Made by a program: the position numbers and the translations under genes. DNA of 16,620 nt from Planctomycetaceae bacterium (GTDB lineage: Bacteria; Planctomycetota; Planctomycetia; Planctomycetales; Planctomycetaceae): assembly GCA_016795125.1 (NCBI GenBank), contig JAEUIG010000445.1:1-16620 (forward strand). Direction: 5' to 3'. The notes beneath the pieces were generated by a model, which had not been told where the DNA came from, ran no database searches, and saw only the letters and a list, made by a program, of their open reading frames with translations. Shown here piece after piece: positions 1-6,012 of the stretch (within the stretch, counting starts at the first letter, position 1; each line of letters begins with the position of its first letter).

Positions 1-31
1 GACTTGCGATTGTGAGTGTGGTCGCCATTGG

Positions 32-52
32 CAGGCTGAAGTCTGAACTCCA
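32..52. repeat. Short palindromic repeat, copy 1 (left side of the 55-633 gene)
   Basis: This 21-base element matches the reverse complement of 664-684 at 19 of 21 positions. Its first 14 bases (32-45) can fold as CAGGCT-GA-AGTCTG with one G.T wobble. The two positions that differ from the other copy face each other in the stem: G.T here, C-G there. Pairing is therefore kept in both copies. It ends 3 bases before the stop codon of the membrane-protein gene, so it lies directly downstream of that gene. Confidence 0.75.
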
Positions 53-54
53 AC

Positions 55-633
55 TCACTCGTCGCCGACGAGCGTTACCTTCTCGACGAGCACCCGGCGG
101 GCGCTGGAGAGGACGCGGCAGGATTCGTAGGACTCAAAAAACAGGTAGCCGGCCACCGCCAGGATGACGCCCGGGATCCACAGCGACGCGCCCAGCGAGA
201 GGCCCGCTTTCATGGGCATGATCCACCAGTAGCCGTAGGCCGAGAGCAGCAGGGCCATGCCGGTGTTCAGCTCAAACTTGAGACGCAGCACGACGACGCG
301 GATGTACTCCTCGCCGACCGGCGTTGTCTTGAAGGCCATCTGCAGGTACTTGCTCCAGTTCTCCATATGCAGGGGGTCGCGCTTTTCCAGCAGCGGGTCC
401 CACGCTTTGGATTCGAGCTGCGAGCCCAGGTTTTCGACGACCTGCGCCGCGATGACCACCAGGATGAAATACACGACGCCGGCAGCGACTGGCTGCACGT
501 CGATGAACGCAGCCACGCGCCGGAAGTAGTGGGCCAGCATGCACATGTAGGGCGCCGTGCAGATGGTGCCCGGAATCAGGCTCGTCACCAGCACGCGGTA
601 CACATCGGACCGCAGCCCGCTCATCACGTCCAT
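55..633 (-). CDS. Four-span membrane protein of unknown function
   Basis: I do not recognise the family. The 192-residue product has four likely membrane segments, at about residues 12-33, 46-67, 120-140 and 148-167. Between the second and third lies a charged stretch of about 50 residues (QLESKAWDPLLEKRDPLHMENW and onward), probably on one face of the membrane. The start is set at the ATG at 633 because a GGGGAG ribosome site lies 7 bases upstream; a TTG one codon earlier would add a single residue. It is the last minus-strand gene after the channel-type cluster, but a 288-base spacer holding repeats separates it from the nearest gene, so membership of that cluster is uncertain. It is bracketed by inverted copies of a 21-base palindromic repeat. 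That it is a real gene is well supported by the hydrophobic pattern and the ribosome site; the function is unknown. Confidence 0.8.
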   Translation of the reverse strand: MDVMSGLRSDVYRVLVTSLIPGTICTAPYMCMLAHYFRRVAAFIDVQPVAAGVVYFILVVIAAQVVENLGSQLESKAWDPLLEKRDPLHMENWSKYLQMAFKTTPVGEEYIRVVVLRLKFELNTGMALLLSAYGYWWIMPMKAGLSLGASLWIPGVILAVAGYLFFESYESCRVLSSARRVLVEKVTLVGDE

Positions 634-640
634 CAATCGG

Positions 641-646
641 CTCCCC
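641..646 (-). promoter_or_regulatory. Ribosome binding site of the 55-633 gene
   Basis: On the minus strand this reads GGGGAG, 7 bases before the ATG at 633. It decides the start in favour of that ATG over the TTG at 636 or the ATG at 624. Most other genes here have no such clear site. Confidence 0.6.
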
Positions 647-663
647 GTGGGAGTACGGCCCGC

Positions 664-684
664 TGGAGTTCAGCCTTCAGGCTG
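664..684. repeat. Short palindromic repeat, copy 2 (right side of the 55-633 gene)
   Basis: This is the inverted partner of 32-52, with 19 of 21 bases matching its reverse complement. The core at 671-684 folds perfectly as CAGCCT-TC-AGGCTG. It lies about 30 bases upstream of the start codon of the membrane-protein gene, so the two copies enclose that gene. Confidence 0.75.
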
Positions 685-758
685 TTCGCCGGAAGTGAAT
701 GATGAGCAACGCAGTACCGCGGCAGCAAGCGCCTGTGTCGCCTTCCTTCAGAAAATCC

Positions 759-903
759 GACACAAAGGCGCGAAGTCGCAGAGACGCGCAAAGACGGTAC
801 AAAAGCAGTAGGGCTCGAAAGTTGATCGCAGTCGCGGAAGTCGCAGTCGAGTCGCTCGAGAGGAAGTCCTCTGCGCGTCTTCGTGCCTCCGCGACTTTGT
901 GTC
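759..903. repeat. Imperfect 35-base inverted repeat with a 75-base spacer
   Basis: The left arm (759-793) and right arm (869-903) match as reverse complements at 28 of 35 positions. Both begin, reading inward, with GACACAAAG and contain the run GACGCGCA. The arms are built from short degenerate purine-rich phrases of the type CGAAG/CGGAG/CGCAG. The spacer contains TCGCAGTCG twice, at 826-834 and 841-849. The right arm ends 18 bases after the stop codon of the 922-2037 gene. The transcript of that gene could therefore end in this fold, or the unit may be a small non-autonomous dispersed element. Open frames that cross it (for example 633-1019 minus) look like artefacts of the repeat. No other gene was found in the 634-921 spacer. 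Confidence 0.65.
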
Positions 904-921
904 AACTCTTTGAACCGCCGC

Positions 922-2037
922 TCACTGCGCCGCGGACCGCGAACCGTTCGGCGAGCCGGCGATGGGCACTCCCGAGGGCAGCGGGCGCGCGGCGATGTCG
1001 AATCCGGCATTGTGCGCATGGTCCTGCAGCGTCCGATGCAGCTCGAAGCTGTCCGGATACACCCAGAACGTCAACGATGTCCCCGAGCGTGCGCTGGCCA
1101 GTGCCGTCAGGAACCGGGAGCCGGGAACGAGCGCTTCGTCGGCCGATTCGGTCACTACGTCGGCTCCGGCCTCCAGCTCGTAGTACGTCATCTGGATCCG
1201 CATGAACGGACCGCCGTTGCGAAGTTCCTCGATGGCCGACGGCTGCTGCCGCTCCACGACGTACCGCATCAGGAACCCGTCCACCGGTCCCGCGGTCCCT
1301 TCGTACCGGTTGATGCGCAGGAACAGGTCACGGCTGCGTTCCAGGCGGAACTTGAGCGCTTCCGCCAGCGAGTCCAGCGGGACGACTGAGACGCGATTCC
1401 CAGACAGCCGGAGATGCAGTTCGTCCTTCTCCGACACCTGGCGGCTGATCGGCGTGACGTTGTGCCGGAGCACCTGCGACTGCGGAACCTGTTCGGCGAT
1501 CGCAGCAGCGCTGGCCGCCAGCCGCGCCGCCTGCGCTTCGAGTTCCTCCAGCGAGCGCGTCGCTTCAGCGGCTTGGGCGGCGGTTTCCTGCACCTGCGCC
1601 TGCGTCTGTTGCCGCGTCGTGGCCAACTGCCGCAACTCCTCGTCAGTGCGCTCGCGACGCTGCCGCGTCTCCGCTGCTCGCACTTTGAGGTCGGCCGTCG
1701 TTCGCGCGAGTGCGGCAATCTGTGCCCGCAGTTGATCGGCGCGTGACATGAGTTCGGTCGGCGGCGGTTCGATCGGGACTTCGACGGGCGCAACTTTCTC
1801 TGGAGAGTCCGGCGCCGGTTCCATCCAGCTCCCGATGTCCGTCAGCCGGATCGCCGTGATCTGCGGAACGGCCGGCGCATCTGGTGCGGTCTCGGACTTG
1901 CTGAGGACCACCGGCGCCCGGCTGACGCGCAGCCCGGCCACGATGATCAGGATCAGCATGATCCCGACCAGGTTGCAGATCACGTCCAGAAACGAATCCA
2001 TGCTGAACGCGAGTTCCTCGCGTTTTCGACCGGCCAT
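922..2037 (-). CDS. ExbD/TolR-like single-span coiled-coil protein with the conserved membrane Asp
   Basis: A 371-residue protein with a short basic cytoplasmic N-terminus, one membrane span (about residues 15-35, FLDVICNLVGIMLILIIVAG), a Pro-rich linker, a coiled coil at about 97-183 and a globular C-terminus (about 190-355). Asp18 in FLDV sits where ExbD, TolR and MotB have their proton-carrying Asp, which supports a role as the plug/rotor partner of a MotA/TolQ/ExbB channel. The segment LTFWVYPDSFELHRTLQDH followed by an AGFDI strand resembles the final beta-alpha-beta unit of ExbD periplasmic domains. I see no OmpA-type peptidoglycan-binding domain. The start is the ATG at 2037, preceded by AAGGGA; the TTG at 2064 has less support. 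The matching channel gene (4391-5845) and a second, Asp-less relative (2355-4238) lie upstream on the same strand. What the complex drives is unknown. Confidence 0.82.
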   Translation of the reverse strand: MAGRKREELAFSMDSFLDVICNLVGIMLILIIVAGLRVSRAPVVLSKSETAPDAPAVPQITAIRLTDIGSWMEPAPDSPEKVAPVEVPIEPPPTELMSRADQLRAQIAALARTTADLKVRAAETRQRRERTDEELRQLATTRQQTQAQVQETAAQAAEATRSLEELEAQAARLAASAAAIAEQVPQSQVLRHNVTPISRQVSEKDELHLRLSGNRVSVVPLDSLAEALKFRLERSRDLFLRINRYEGTAGPVDGFLMRYVVERQQPSAIEELRNGGPFMRIQMTYYELEAGADVVTESADEALVPGSRFLTALASARSGTSLTFWVYPDSFELHRTLQDHAHNAGFDIAARPLPSGVPIAGSPNGSRSAAQ

Positions 2038-2041
2038 GACG

Positions 2042-2047
2042 TCCCTT
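2042..2047 (-). promoter_or_regulatory. Ribosome binding site of the 922-2037 gene
   Basis: On the minus strand this reads AAGGGA, ending 4 bases before the ATG at 2037. It decides the start, removing nine residues that a longer reading from the TTG at 2064 would add. Confidence 0.55.
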
Positions 2048-2122
2048 TCAACGCCGGAATGCAATCAGCGGCGAACTCAGTCGTTCCACTCCCTCACAGA
2101 AGTCTTGCCGCCGCGCAAGCAC

Positions 2123-2184
2123 TTACCCCGAAGGGGTTGCAGAACATAGCCCAGCGGCTGTGTTGTCAAACCCCTTCGGGGTAA
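2123..2184. repeat. Inverted pair of triloop palindromes
   Basis: The 16 bases at 2123-2138 and 2169-2184 are perfect reverse complements, 30 bases apart. Each is also a small hairpin in itself: ACCCC-GAA-GGGGT at 2125-2137 and ACCCC-TTC-GGGGT at 2170-2182. The region could fold as two hairpins or as one long stem. It has no T-run typical of an intrinsic terminator. Confidence 0.8.
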
Positions 2185-2252
2185 AAGATCCTGCCACCAT
2201 TTCCTTAGAACGGAACTTCGAACGACTGAAGTTTGCACTGTGCTTTCAACAG

Positions 2253-2273
2253 AGGGGTGCCAATGGCTCCCCT
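2253..2273. repeat. Triloop palindrome of the GGGTGCCANTGGCTCC family
   Basis: The 21 bases form a nine-position stem with one T/T mismatch and the loop AAT. Bases 2255-2270 match 4280-4295 at 15 of 16 positions (GGGTGCCA, A or C, TGGCTCC), so this is a third copy of the element that forms the inverted pair at 4280-4356. It lies about 80 bases past the stop of the 2355-4238 gene. Confidence 0.7.
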
Positions 2274-2354
2274 ATTTCGCAGACAAGTGCAACAGACGCT
2301 CTTCCGCCGCACCTGGCTTCGACAACGGCACGCTTGTCGAATTCCTCCCGCCAT

Positions 2355-4238
2355 TCATTCCAGCGCGTATTCGACTTCGGACGGGAGTTCCCATTCCTTC
2401 GTGAAGTCCAGCAGCCGCTGCGCATGCTGATGTCCTCCGGGCAGCACCGAGCATTTGATCTGCGGCATCCAGTAGAAGCTGCGGGGCGGCCGGCCCCAGC
2501 CCTGGAAGTGGGAGCGCAGGGTCTGTGCCAGCTGCGACTGCAGCTCTTCTCGCGACGTGCCCGGCGCGATGTCGATCGCCGGTTCCGACTCCACGACGAC
2601 GCGCTGCTGTTCGACACGAATGTGGACCTTCCGCTCAAGACCGATCTGGCTGCCCGGATCGCGCAGCACGGCGCCCGGGTTCTGGTTAACTGAGCGAGAC
2701 GGAGGCCGGTTGGCTGCATCAATGGCATCGAGCGACGGCAACGGGCGCGGTGAGACATCGGGTTCGCCGCGGCCAGTGCCTGTGACCGCGCCTGCACCGC
2801 GCGGTTGCAGATTTCCTGGCGACCGCGCGGCGGCCTCTGCGGTGAATGCGTCGGCGGCCTGAGCGGCCGCGGCAGCTCCAGCGGCGGCGGGGACCCCCGC
2901 GGAGGCGCGCTGTCCAGGCGGCAAACCTGTGCCGGCCTGTGCCAGGCGATCGCGGAGCGGGCCATCGACGGCGGGCGACCCCTGCGGCAAGGAACCGGGC
3001 GCATCACTTTCGGCGTGTGGAGCGGCGTCGTCATTGGGTCGGCCGGGAGGCGACATCGGCGGCCGGCCTCCGCCGGGGGCGCGATTGACCTCGCGGCCGC
3101 CGAAGTACACCATCCGCTCGCCGCCGCGCAACTGCTCAACCTCGTCGAGTGAAAACCTACCCGAACCGTCGGTGACGCGGAGCGGCTCCAGGCTGCCGGG
3201 AGGCGCATTTCCGCCACCGGCGACATACCGTCCGCGGTCCTGCAGCGCGGCATCGATGGCGGCGCGGCAGGCTGCGATCGCGCCTGGTTCTGTTTTCGGC
3301 CACGCGATCACGAGGTCCTCCGGCACCAGCTCGTAACCGAACTGCTGTCCGAGCGTGTCGAGCATTCGCCGCGCGACGTAGTAACCCACCGTGCCGCGGG
3401 GCCGCACGATGAGCAGCACGTATGGCTTGCCCCCTTCCGCAGCGCCCGGCTCCTTCAGCGCCTTGAGCGACCAGTAGTCGATCAGCGCATCGGCGCCGGC
3501 CATCAGGGGATTCCGCACCGCCGGAAAGCCGTTGAGCTGGTCCGGAACCAGGGTGATGTCTTCCGAGGCAAAGCGCAGCCCCGACTCGGTGCACTCAATG
3601 TAGATTGGACGCCGGATTGTTCCGGTCCGGCCGTCGAACGGCAGGATGCTGTAGCGCGACGCGGCCTCCGCCTGCTGCACGCGGAGCTGTTCAATTTCCG
3701 ATGTCTTGTCCGCAATGACCCGCTGCAGTTCGGCCCGTCGCGTCGCGCCCCGCTCCCCCGCCTGCTGCGCGGCCGTGCGCTCCAGCAACATGGCATCCAT
3801 GATCTGTTGCTGTTCGGCCAGCTTCGCGGACAACGCTCGCAACGCCGCCTCGTCGGCGTCACTGGCGGAACGATGCGTCCGCAGTGCCGCCTCCTCGGCG
3901 GAGACCGAGGCCTCCAGATCGGCGACAGTTCTTTGCCATTGCCGCCGCAGCGCATCTGGCTCGGGTGGCGGCGTCAAGGCGCGAGGAGCTCCGGGATGCA
4001 GTACCGGCGCGGGAGGAGTCGATGCGGGCTGCCACAGTTCGACGGGCAGCAGCGGCGGCCGTACAGGAGCGGCGACCGCAATCGTCGCGCTTTGCACCTG
4101 GACGGCGCGGGCCCGCGCCTGGTCGCGCATCCGGCTGGTCACCACGAGCAGCAGCAGAATCAGCGCGCCCAGCGCGCACATCAGCACCGCCAGGAACGGA
4201 AACAGCTGGATCGAAGGTTGCGACGAGCGCCCCGACAT
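2355..4238 (-). CDS. Large ExbD/TolR-like coiled-coil membrane protein lacking the membrane Asp
   Basis: A 627-residue protein with one N-terminal membrane span (about 12-34, LFPFLAVLMCALGALILLLLV), a Pro-rich linker, a coiled coil (about 93-195), a globular domain (about 197-340), a long Pro/Gly/Ala-rich linker (about 380-530) and a second conserved-looking C-terminal domain (about 535-627). Its N-terminus aligns with that of the 922-2037 product, but Ala17 in PFLAV replaces the Asp of FLDV. The globular domain has a matching layout too: an ILPFDG segment, then a strand pair (PIYIECTESG), and later YVLLIVRPRGTVGYYVARRM with a GYEL strand, like the last unit of ExbD domains. The start is the ATG at 4238, with no clear ribosome site. 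It lies between the channel gene and the Asp-bearing partner. I infer a structural or regulatory partner in a heterotypic complex rather than a proton carrier. Confidence 0.8.
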   Translation of the reverse strand: MSGRSSQPSIQLFPFLAVLMCALGALILLLLVVTSRMRDQARARAVQVQSATIAVAAPVRPPLLPVELWQPASTPPAPVLHPGAPRALTPPPEPDALRRQWQRTVADLEASVSAEEAALRTHRSASDADEAALRALSAKLAEQQQIMDAMLLERTAAQQAGERGATRRAELQRVIADKTSEIEQLRVQQAEAASRYSILPFDGRTGTIRRPIYIECTESGLRFASEDITLVPDQLNGFPAVRNPLMAGADALIDYWSLKALKEPGAAEGGKPYVLLIVRPRGTVGYYVARRMLDTLGQQFGYELVPEDLVIAWPKTEPGAIAACRAAIDAALQDRGRYVAGGGNAPPGSLEPLRVTDGSGRFSLDEVEQLRGGERMVYFGGREVNRAPGGGRPPMSPPGRPNDDAAPHAESDAPGSLPQGSPAVDGPLRDRLAQAGTGLPPGQRASAGVPAAAGAAAAAQAADAFTAEAAARSPGNLQPRGAGAVTGTGRGEPDVSPRPLPSLDAIDAANRPPSRSVNQNPGAVLRDPGSQIGLERKVHIRVEQQRVVVESEPAIDIAPGTSREELQSQLAQTLRSHFQGWGRPPRSFYWMPQIKCSVLPGGHQHAQRLLDFTKEWELPSEVEYALE

Positions 4239-4279
4239 GTCTGTACTCGTTCGCTACGTCCGTCGGATGTACGTGGGCT

Positions 4280-4356
4280 GGGTGCCACTGGCTCCGCCAG
4301 TGAAGTTCGAAATCGGCGTCCAACGTGGATTCCCACTGGCGGAGCCAGTGGCGCCC
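4280..4356. repeat. Inverted pair of 23-base palindromic repeats
   Basis: The segments 4280-4302 and 4334-4356 are reverse complements with one mismatch in 23. Each contains a perfect seven-base stem with a three-base loop: CACTGGC-TCC-GCCAGTG at 4286-4302 and its inverse at 4334-4350. A 31-base spacer separates them. The pair sits in the 152-base gap between the channel gene and the large ExbD-like gene, so it would be in the leader of the latter if they are cotranscribed. A related single copy is at 2255-2270. Confidence 0.82.
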
Positions 4357-4390
4357 GATCCGTGATCCGAGTGCATTGCCTAATGCTGCG

Positions 4391-5845
4391 CTAAGCGGCC
4401 CGCTGCCGTGCGTGTGCCGTCAGGAGATGCACGGCCGCGCTGAGACTGTGCATCGTCGACTCGAAAGTCTCCGCCGCCCGCAACGCCTGAAGATTTCCGT
4501 TCAGTTTTTCTTCCAGCGAGATCACGCTGTCCCCCTGCTCCAGCAGGTCGCAGACGCGGGCCTCCTGTTCGGTCAGCCGGCCGACATGCGTCTCGAGGGC
4601 GCTCGTCGCCGACTGCAACTGGCTGCGCCAGCCATCGAACTGCGCCGACAGCTGGGACAGCATCCGCGCCGTGCGCTCGTCTGCCGCCGACTGGTTGGCC
4701 GCCAATGCGTCGGCCAGCTTCGCCGACCCTGCTTCCCACCGCTCGACAATCGCGGCCTCGCGCGTGCGCAGTTCCCGTTCCGCCTCCATGCGCTGCTGCG
4801 ACAACCGCTCAAACGCCTGCGTCAGCTCCCCGCGCAGCGCCGCCAGTTGATCGGCATGCCGGCTGAGCGTCGCTTCGGTCCCGAGTTCCAGCGACTGCAC
4901 CAGCGACTGCTGCTGAGTCTCCAGCGTTCCCGTCCAGCGTTCGCGCAGCGCTTCGATCGAATCGGTCCACAGCTTCGTCTGCGAGTCGATCAGTTGTCCG
5001 GTGCGTTCGACAAGCTGCCGCGCGGCGTCCGCTTCCGCTTCGAGAAGCAGGTTCGGCTGCTGCTGTTCGCCGGGGAACAACGGCAGAATGTGCTGCCGGC
5101 AGAAGCTCGCGATCTGCAGCTGCACGCGCTCTTCCGAGCCTTTCACGAACAGGTACAGGAAGACCAGGATCACGGAATGGCACAGCGCAACGGCCGTCGT
5201 GTCGAAGGCCACCGCCAGGTTGAACGTCACGTCGCTGAGCGACGCATCGAGGTGGTTCACGTCCAGGTTGAAGATCGCCATGGTGATGCCCAGGACGGTC
5301 CCCAGGAACCCCATGATGGGAATCGCCCAGTTGATCGTCTGCAGCAGGTTGAAGCTGTTGTGCAGCTCGTCACCGGCGCGCTCGTCGAGTTCCTTGAGGT
5401 GCGCCTGCAAGGCGTCCGACGACGGCCGCAGCTGCAGGTACTGCCGTATGTCGGCAAACCGCTGCGCGACCCACGTCGGCTGGCGCGACTTAGGCAGGCT
5501 CGACAACCAGCCTGCAAGCACCGCCTGCAACTGCTCGATTCCATTTTGCGAGCCGCTCGCAACCGGCGCGGCACACGCCCGCAAGGCGGCACGCTGTCCG
5601 CGCAGCCCGATCAGTTTGCGGAGCAGGATGAAGAACCCGACGAAGAACAGCACCGTCTGGACGTACTCGACGGGATGCGCGGTGAAATACCGCTCCGCCA
5701 GTTCGCGATGCGCGGGCAGATGCGGGATCGCCGCGTAGAACGCGTAGGTCGCCGCGCCGCCCCAGAGATACGGAGAGGTCGCCAGCGACCGGACGCGGTC
5801 GGAGAATCGAGGCGAGTCGGACGACGTCGAGTGAGTCTGAGTCAT
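4391..5845 (-). CDS. MotA/TolQ/ExbB-family proton channel with a long coiled-coil tail
   Basis: A 484-residue inner-membrane protein. Membrane segments are at about 25-41, 60-81, 173-192 and 210-234. A cytoplasmic loop of about 90 residues lies between the second and third. The third span carries the family motif PIMGFLGTVLGI (176-187) and the fourth carries AVAFDTTAVAL (212-222). In ExbB and TolQ the Thr residues at these places line the pore. After the last span come roughly 245 residues of mostly helical, Gln/Glu/Ala-rich sequence ending at the C-terminus, predicted as a long cytoplasmic coiled coil; ordinary ExbB and TolQ lack such a tail. The start is the ATG at 5845; the GTG at 5860 would add five residues and has no ribosome site. 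It precedes two ExbD-like genes and follows a kinase gene. Family assignment is strong; the process it powers is unknown. Confidence 0.9.
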   Translation of the reverse strand: MTQTHSTSSDSPRFSDRVRSLATSPYLWGGAATYAFYAAIPHLPAHRELAERYFTAHPVEYVQTVLFFVGFFILLRKLIGLRGQRAALRACAAPVASGSQNGIEQLQAVLAGWLSSLPKSRQPTWVAQRFADIRQYLQLRPSSDALQAHLKELDERAGDELHNSFNLLQTINWAIPIMGFLGTVLGITMAIFNLDVNHLDASLSDVTFNLAVAFDTTAVALCHSVILVFLYLFVKGSEERVQLQIASFCRQHILPLFPGEQQQPNLLLEAEADAARQLVERTGQLIDSQTKLWTDSIEALRERWTGTLETQQQSLVQSLELGTEATLSRHADQLAALRGELTQAFERLSQQRMEAERELRTREAAIVERWEAGSAKLADALAANQSAADERTARMLSQLSAQFDGWRSQLQSATSALETHVGRLTEQEARVCDLLEQGDSVISLEEKLNGNLQALRAAETFESTMHSLSAAVHLLTAHARQRAA

Positions 5846-5867
5846 GCGCGATTCCGTCACGGAGCGT

Positions 5868-5884
5868 GCGGCAGAATCTGCCGC
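5868..5884. repeat. Triloop palindrome in the kinase-channel spacer
   Basis: Perfect seven-base stem GCGGCAG with CTGCCGC and the loop AAT, 23 bases upstream of the ATG at 5845. A second, weaker fold follows at 5889-5906 (CGC-A-GGC, loop GAAA, GCC-C-GCG, with one mismatch). Both lie in the 167-base spacer between the kinase stop and the channel start. Confidence 0.6.
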
Positions 5885-6012
5885 TGCGCGCAGGCGAAAG
5901 CCCGCGGCAGGACCGCTCCCAGCGGAACGATCGGCACAACCGGTGCAATCGCTTCAAACAGATTCGAGGTCTCGCCACGCAGGTGCTGGATTCGCCGCTG
6001 GCGGTTCCGCGG

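Larger units (their letters stand above)
2038..2354. other. 317-base spacer between the two ExbD-like genes
   Basis: No convincing gene lies here. The spacer holds the ribosome site of the downstream gene (2042-2047), an inverted pair of CCCC/GGGG palindromes (2125-2182) and a further palindrome (2253-2273). A gap of this length within an apparent operon, filled with palindromes, suggests either an inserted repeat cluster or an independent promoter for the 922-2037 gene. I cannot pick out a convincing -35/-10 pair. Confidence 0.5.

Noticed and set aside
826..849. A direct repeat of TCGCAGTCG as a CRISPR-like or iteron array
   Set aside because: There are only two copies of nine bases, in low-complexity repeat sequence; neither spacing nor copy number fits an array or an origin.
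633..1019. A 128-codon minus-strand open frame in the spacer after the small ExbD-like gene
   Set aside because: It runs through the inverted repeat at 759-903 and overlaps both neighbouring genes. The SLRVSATSRLC phrase is the translation of the repeat.
922..5845. Zorya anti-phage system
   Set aside because: The tailed MotA-like channel recalls ZorA, but the partners are ExbD-like without a peptidoglycan-binding OmpA domain, and no ZorC, ZorD helicase or ZorE nuclease is encoded in the window.
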